Positions 4,917 through 5,320 of a stretch of DNA of 5,320 bases are shown here, piece after piece. Origin of the DNA: an uncultured Selenomonadales bacterium (GTDB lineage Bacteria > Bacillota_C > Negativicutes > Selenomonadales > Selenomonadaceae). A program made the translations under genes and the position numbers. Location of the stretch: the NCBI GenBank assembly GCA_937916025.1, contig CALGGX010000205.1:1-5320 (forward strand), given 5' to 3'. Positions within the stretch are counted from its first letter, which is position 1. Every line of letters begins with the position of its first letter. Under the pieces are notes generated by a model. That model did not search any database. It was not told the origin of the DNA and worked only from the letters and a program-made list of their open reading frames with translations.

Positions 4917-5320
4917 TTAATTGCTCGATACAGACCATGTTCCATATGTGTTGCCTGTTTCGATCAGAGTCACACCGTGCTCTTTACTGTCAGGCGTGAA
5001 GCTGTAATCCGTTCCGGTACTATAGTCACTGTTCGATGTGAGCGACCACTGTCCGTAAGTATTACCGGTCGCGATTAAAATAATTCCATGCTCTTGCTCA
5101 TCGGGAGCGTAAGACAGATCGTCGTCGGTGGTATCGTAATCACTGCTACTTACGATCGACCAATGCCCGTAAGTGTCACCCGTTTGATAAAGGATCGCTC
5201 CCCATTCTTGCTCATCGGGAGTGTAAGACAGATCGTCGTCGGTGGTATCGTAGTCACTGCTACTCACGATCGACCAATGCCCGTAAGTGTCACCCGTTTG
5301 ATAAAGGATCGCTCCCCATT
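4917..5320 (-). CDS. Tandem-repeat tail or fibre-like protein, C-terminal part (runs off the right edge)
   Basis: The reading frame is open from the right edge to TAA at 4919-4917, giving about 134 visible residues. No true start is in the window; the GTG at 5267-5265 lies inside a repeat unit and has no ribosome binding site. The visible part is made entirely of repeats of about 38 residues. Each carries the pattern PDxxEHGxxLIxTGxTYGxWS followed by SxSDY and an Asp/Thr-rich turn. The composition is rich in Asp, Ser, Thr, Tyr and Trp, which suggests a beta-structured fibre or an exposed binding repeat. I do not recognise the family. It lies 21 bases before the lectin-like protein gene in the same block, so a peripheral tail role is inferred. 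Confidence 0.7.
   Translation of the reverse strand, partial: WGAILYQTGDTYGHWSIVSSSDYDTTDDDLSYTPDEQEWGAILYQTGDTYGHWSIVSSSDYDTTDDDLSYAPDEQEHGIILIATGNTYGQWSLTSNSDYSTGTDYSFTPDSKEHGVTLIETGNTYGTWSVSSN
4920..5320 (-). repeat. Tandem 114-bp coding repeats (four visible units)
   Basis: Units, in coding order, are 5320-5217 (cut by the edge), 5216-5103 (114 bp), 5102-4992 (111 bp, one codon shorter) and 4991-4920 (24-residue remnant). Comparing 5207-5320 with 5093-5206 base by base shows only three differences in 114 positions. The units closest to the stop codon are much more diverged. The array probably continues beyond the window. Confidence 0.9.

Noticed and set aside
318..4919. Stop-codon reassignment as seen in some gut phages
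   Set aside because: TAA, TAG and TGA each end a gene at the expected place, with a ribosome binding site and a new start shortly after. Nothing suggests recoding.
5265..5267. GTG as the start of the repeat protein
   Set aside because: The codon lies within a repeat unit whose frame continues to the window edge, and no ribosome binding site precedes it.
4917..5320. Tandem repeats considered as a CRISPR array
   Set aside because: The units are directly adjacent, about 114 bp long, in frame and protein-coding, with no alternating unique spacers.

Overview
The window looks like part of a siphophage or prophage tail module. Every gene I can support is on the minus strand, packed head to tail with gaps of 9 to 68 bases, so it reads as one co-transcribed block running from the right edge to the left edge. 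No replication, lysis, integration, tRNA or host metabolic gene is visible, so free phage and integrated prophage cannot be told apart.

In transcription order (right to left): the C-terminal part of a protein built from about 38-residue tandem repeats (4917-5320, continues beyond the edge); a 303-residue adhesin-like tail protein with a probable C-type-lectin-like C-terminus (3984-4895); a 265-residue tail-tip protein of the lambda gpL / BR0599 type (3167-3964); a 718-residue lambda gpJ-like tail hub and host-attachment protein (1001-3157); a 95-residue small protein (695-982); a 119-residue small fibre-like protein (318-677); and the N-terminal part of a paralogue of that protein (1-249, continues beyond the edge). 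The gpL-like and gpJ-like proteins would form the tail tip. The repeat protein, the lectin-like protein and the small fibre-like proteins are probably peripheral receptor-binding or decorating parts around it.

The host is uncertain. The lambda-type L/J tip is typical of phages of diderm (Gram-negative) bacteria. The strong GGAGG-type ribosome binding sites, the many TTG starts and the style of the small fibre proteins are more like phages of Firmicutes. A diderm Firmicute (Negativicutes) from a gut-like habitat would reconcile both, but this is inference only. TAA, TAG and TGA all end genes here, so the standard bacterial code applies.

The points most worth following are: a possible hypervariable (diversity-generating retroelement type) C-terminus in the 303-residue protein; four cysteines in the gpL-like protein spaced like the iron-sulfur ligands of lambda gpL; a duplicated domain inserted in the hub; near-identical 114-bp repeats at the right edge; and a short ISxxD[IV]xxLF motif present three times in two adjacent small genes.
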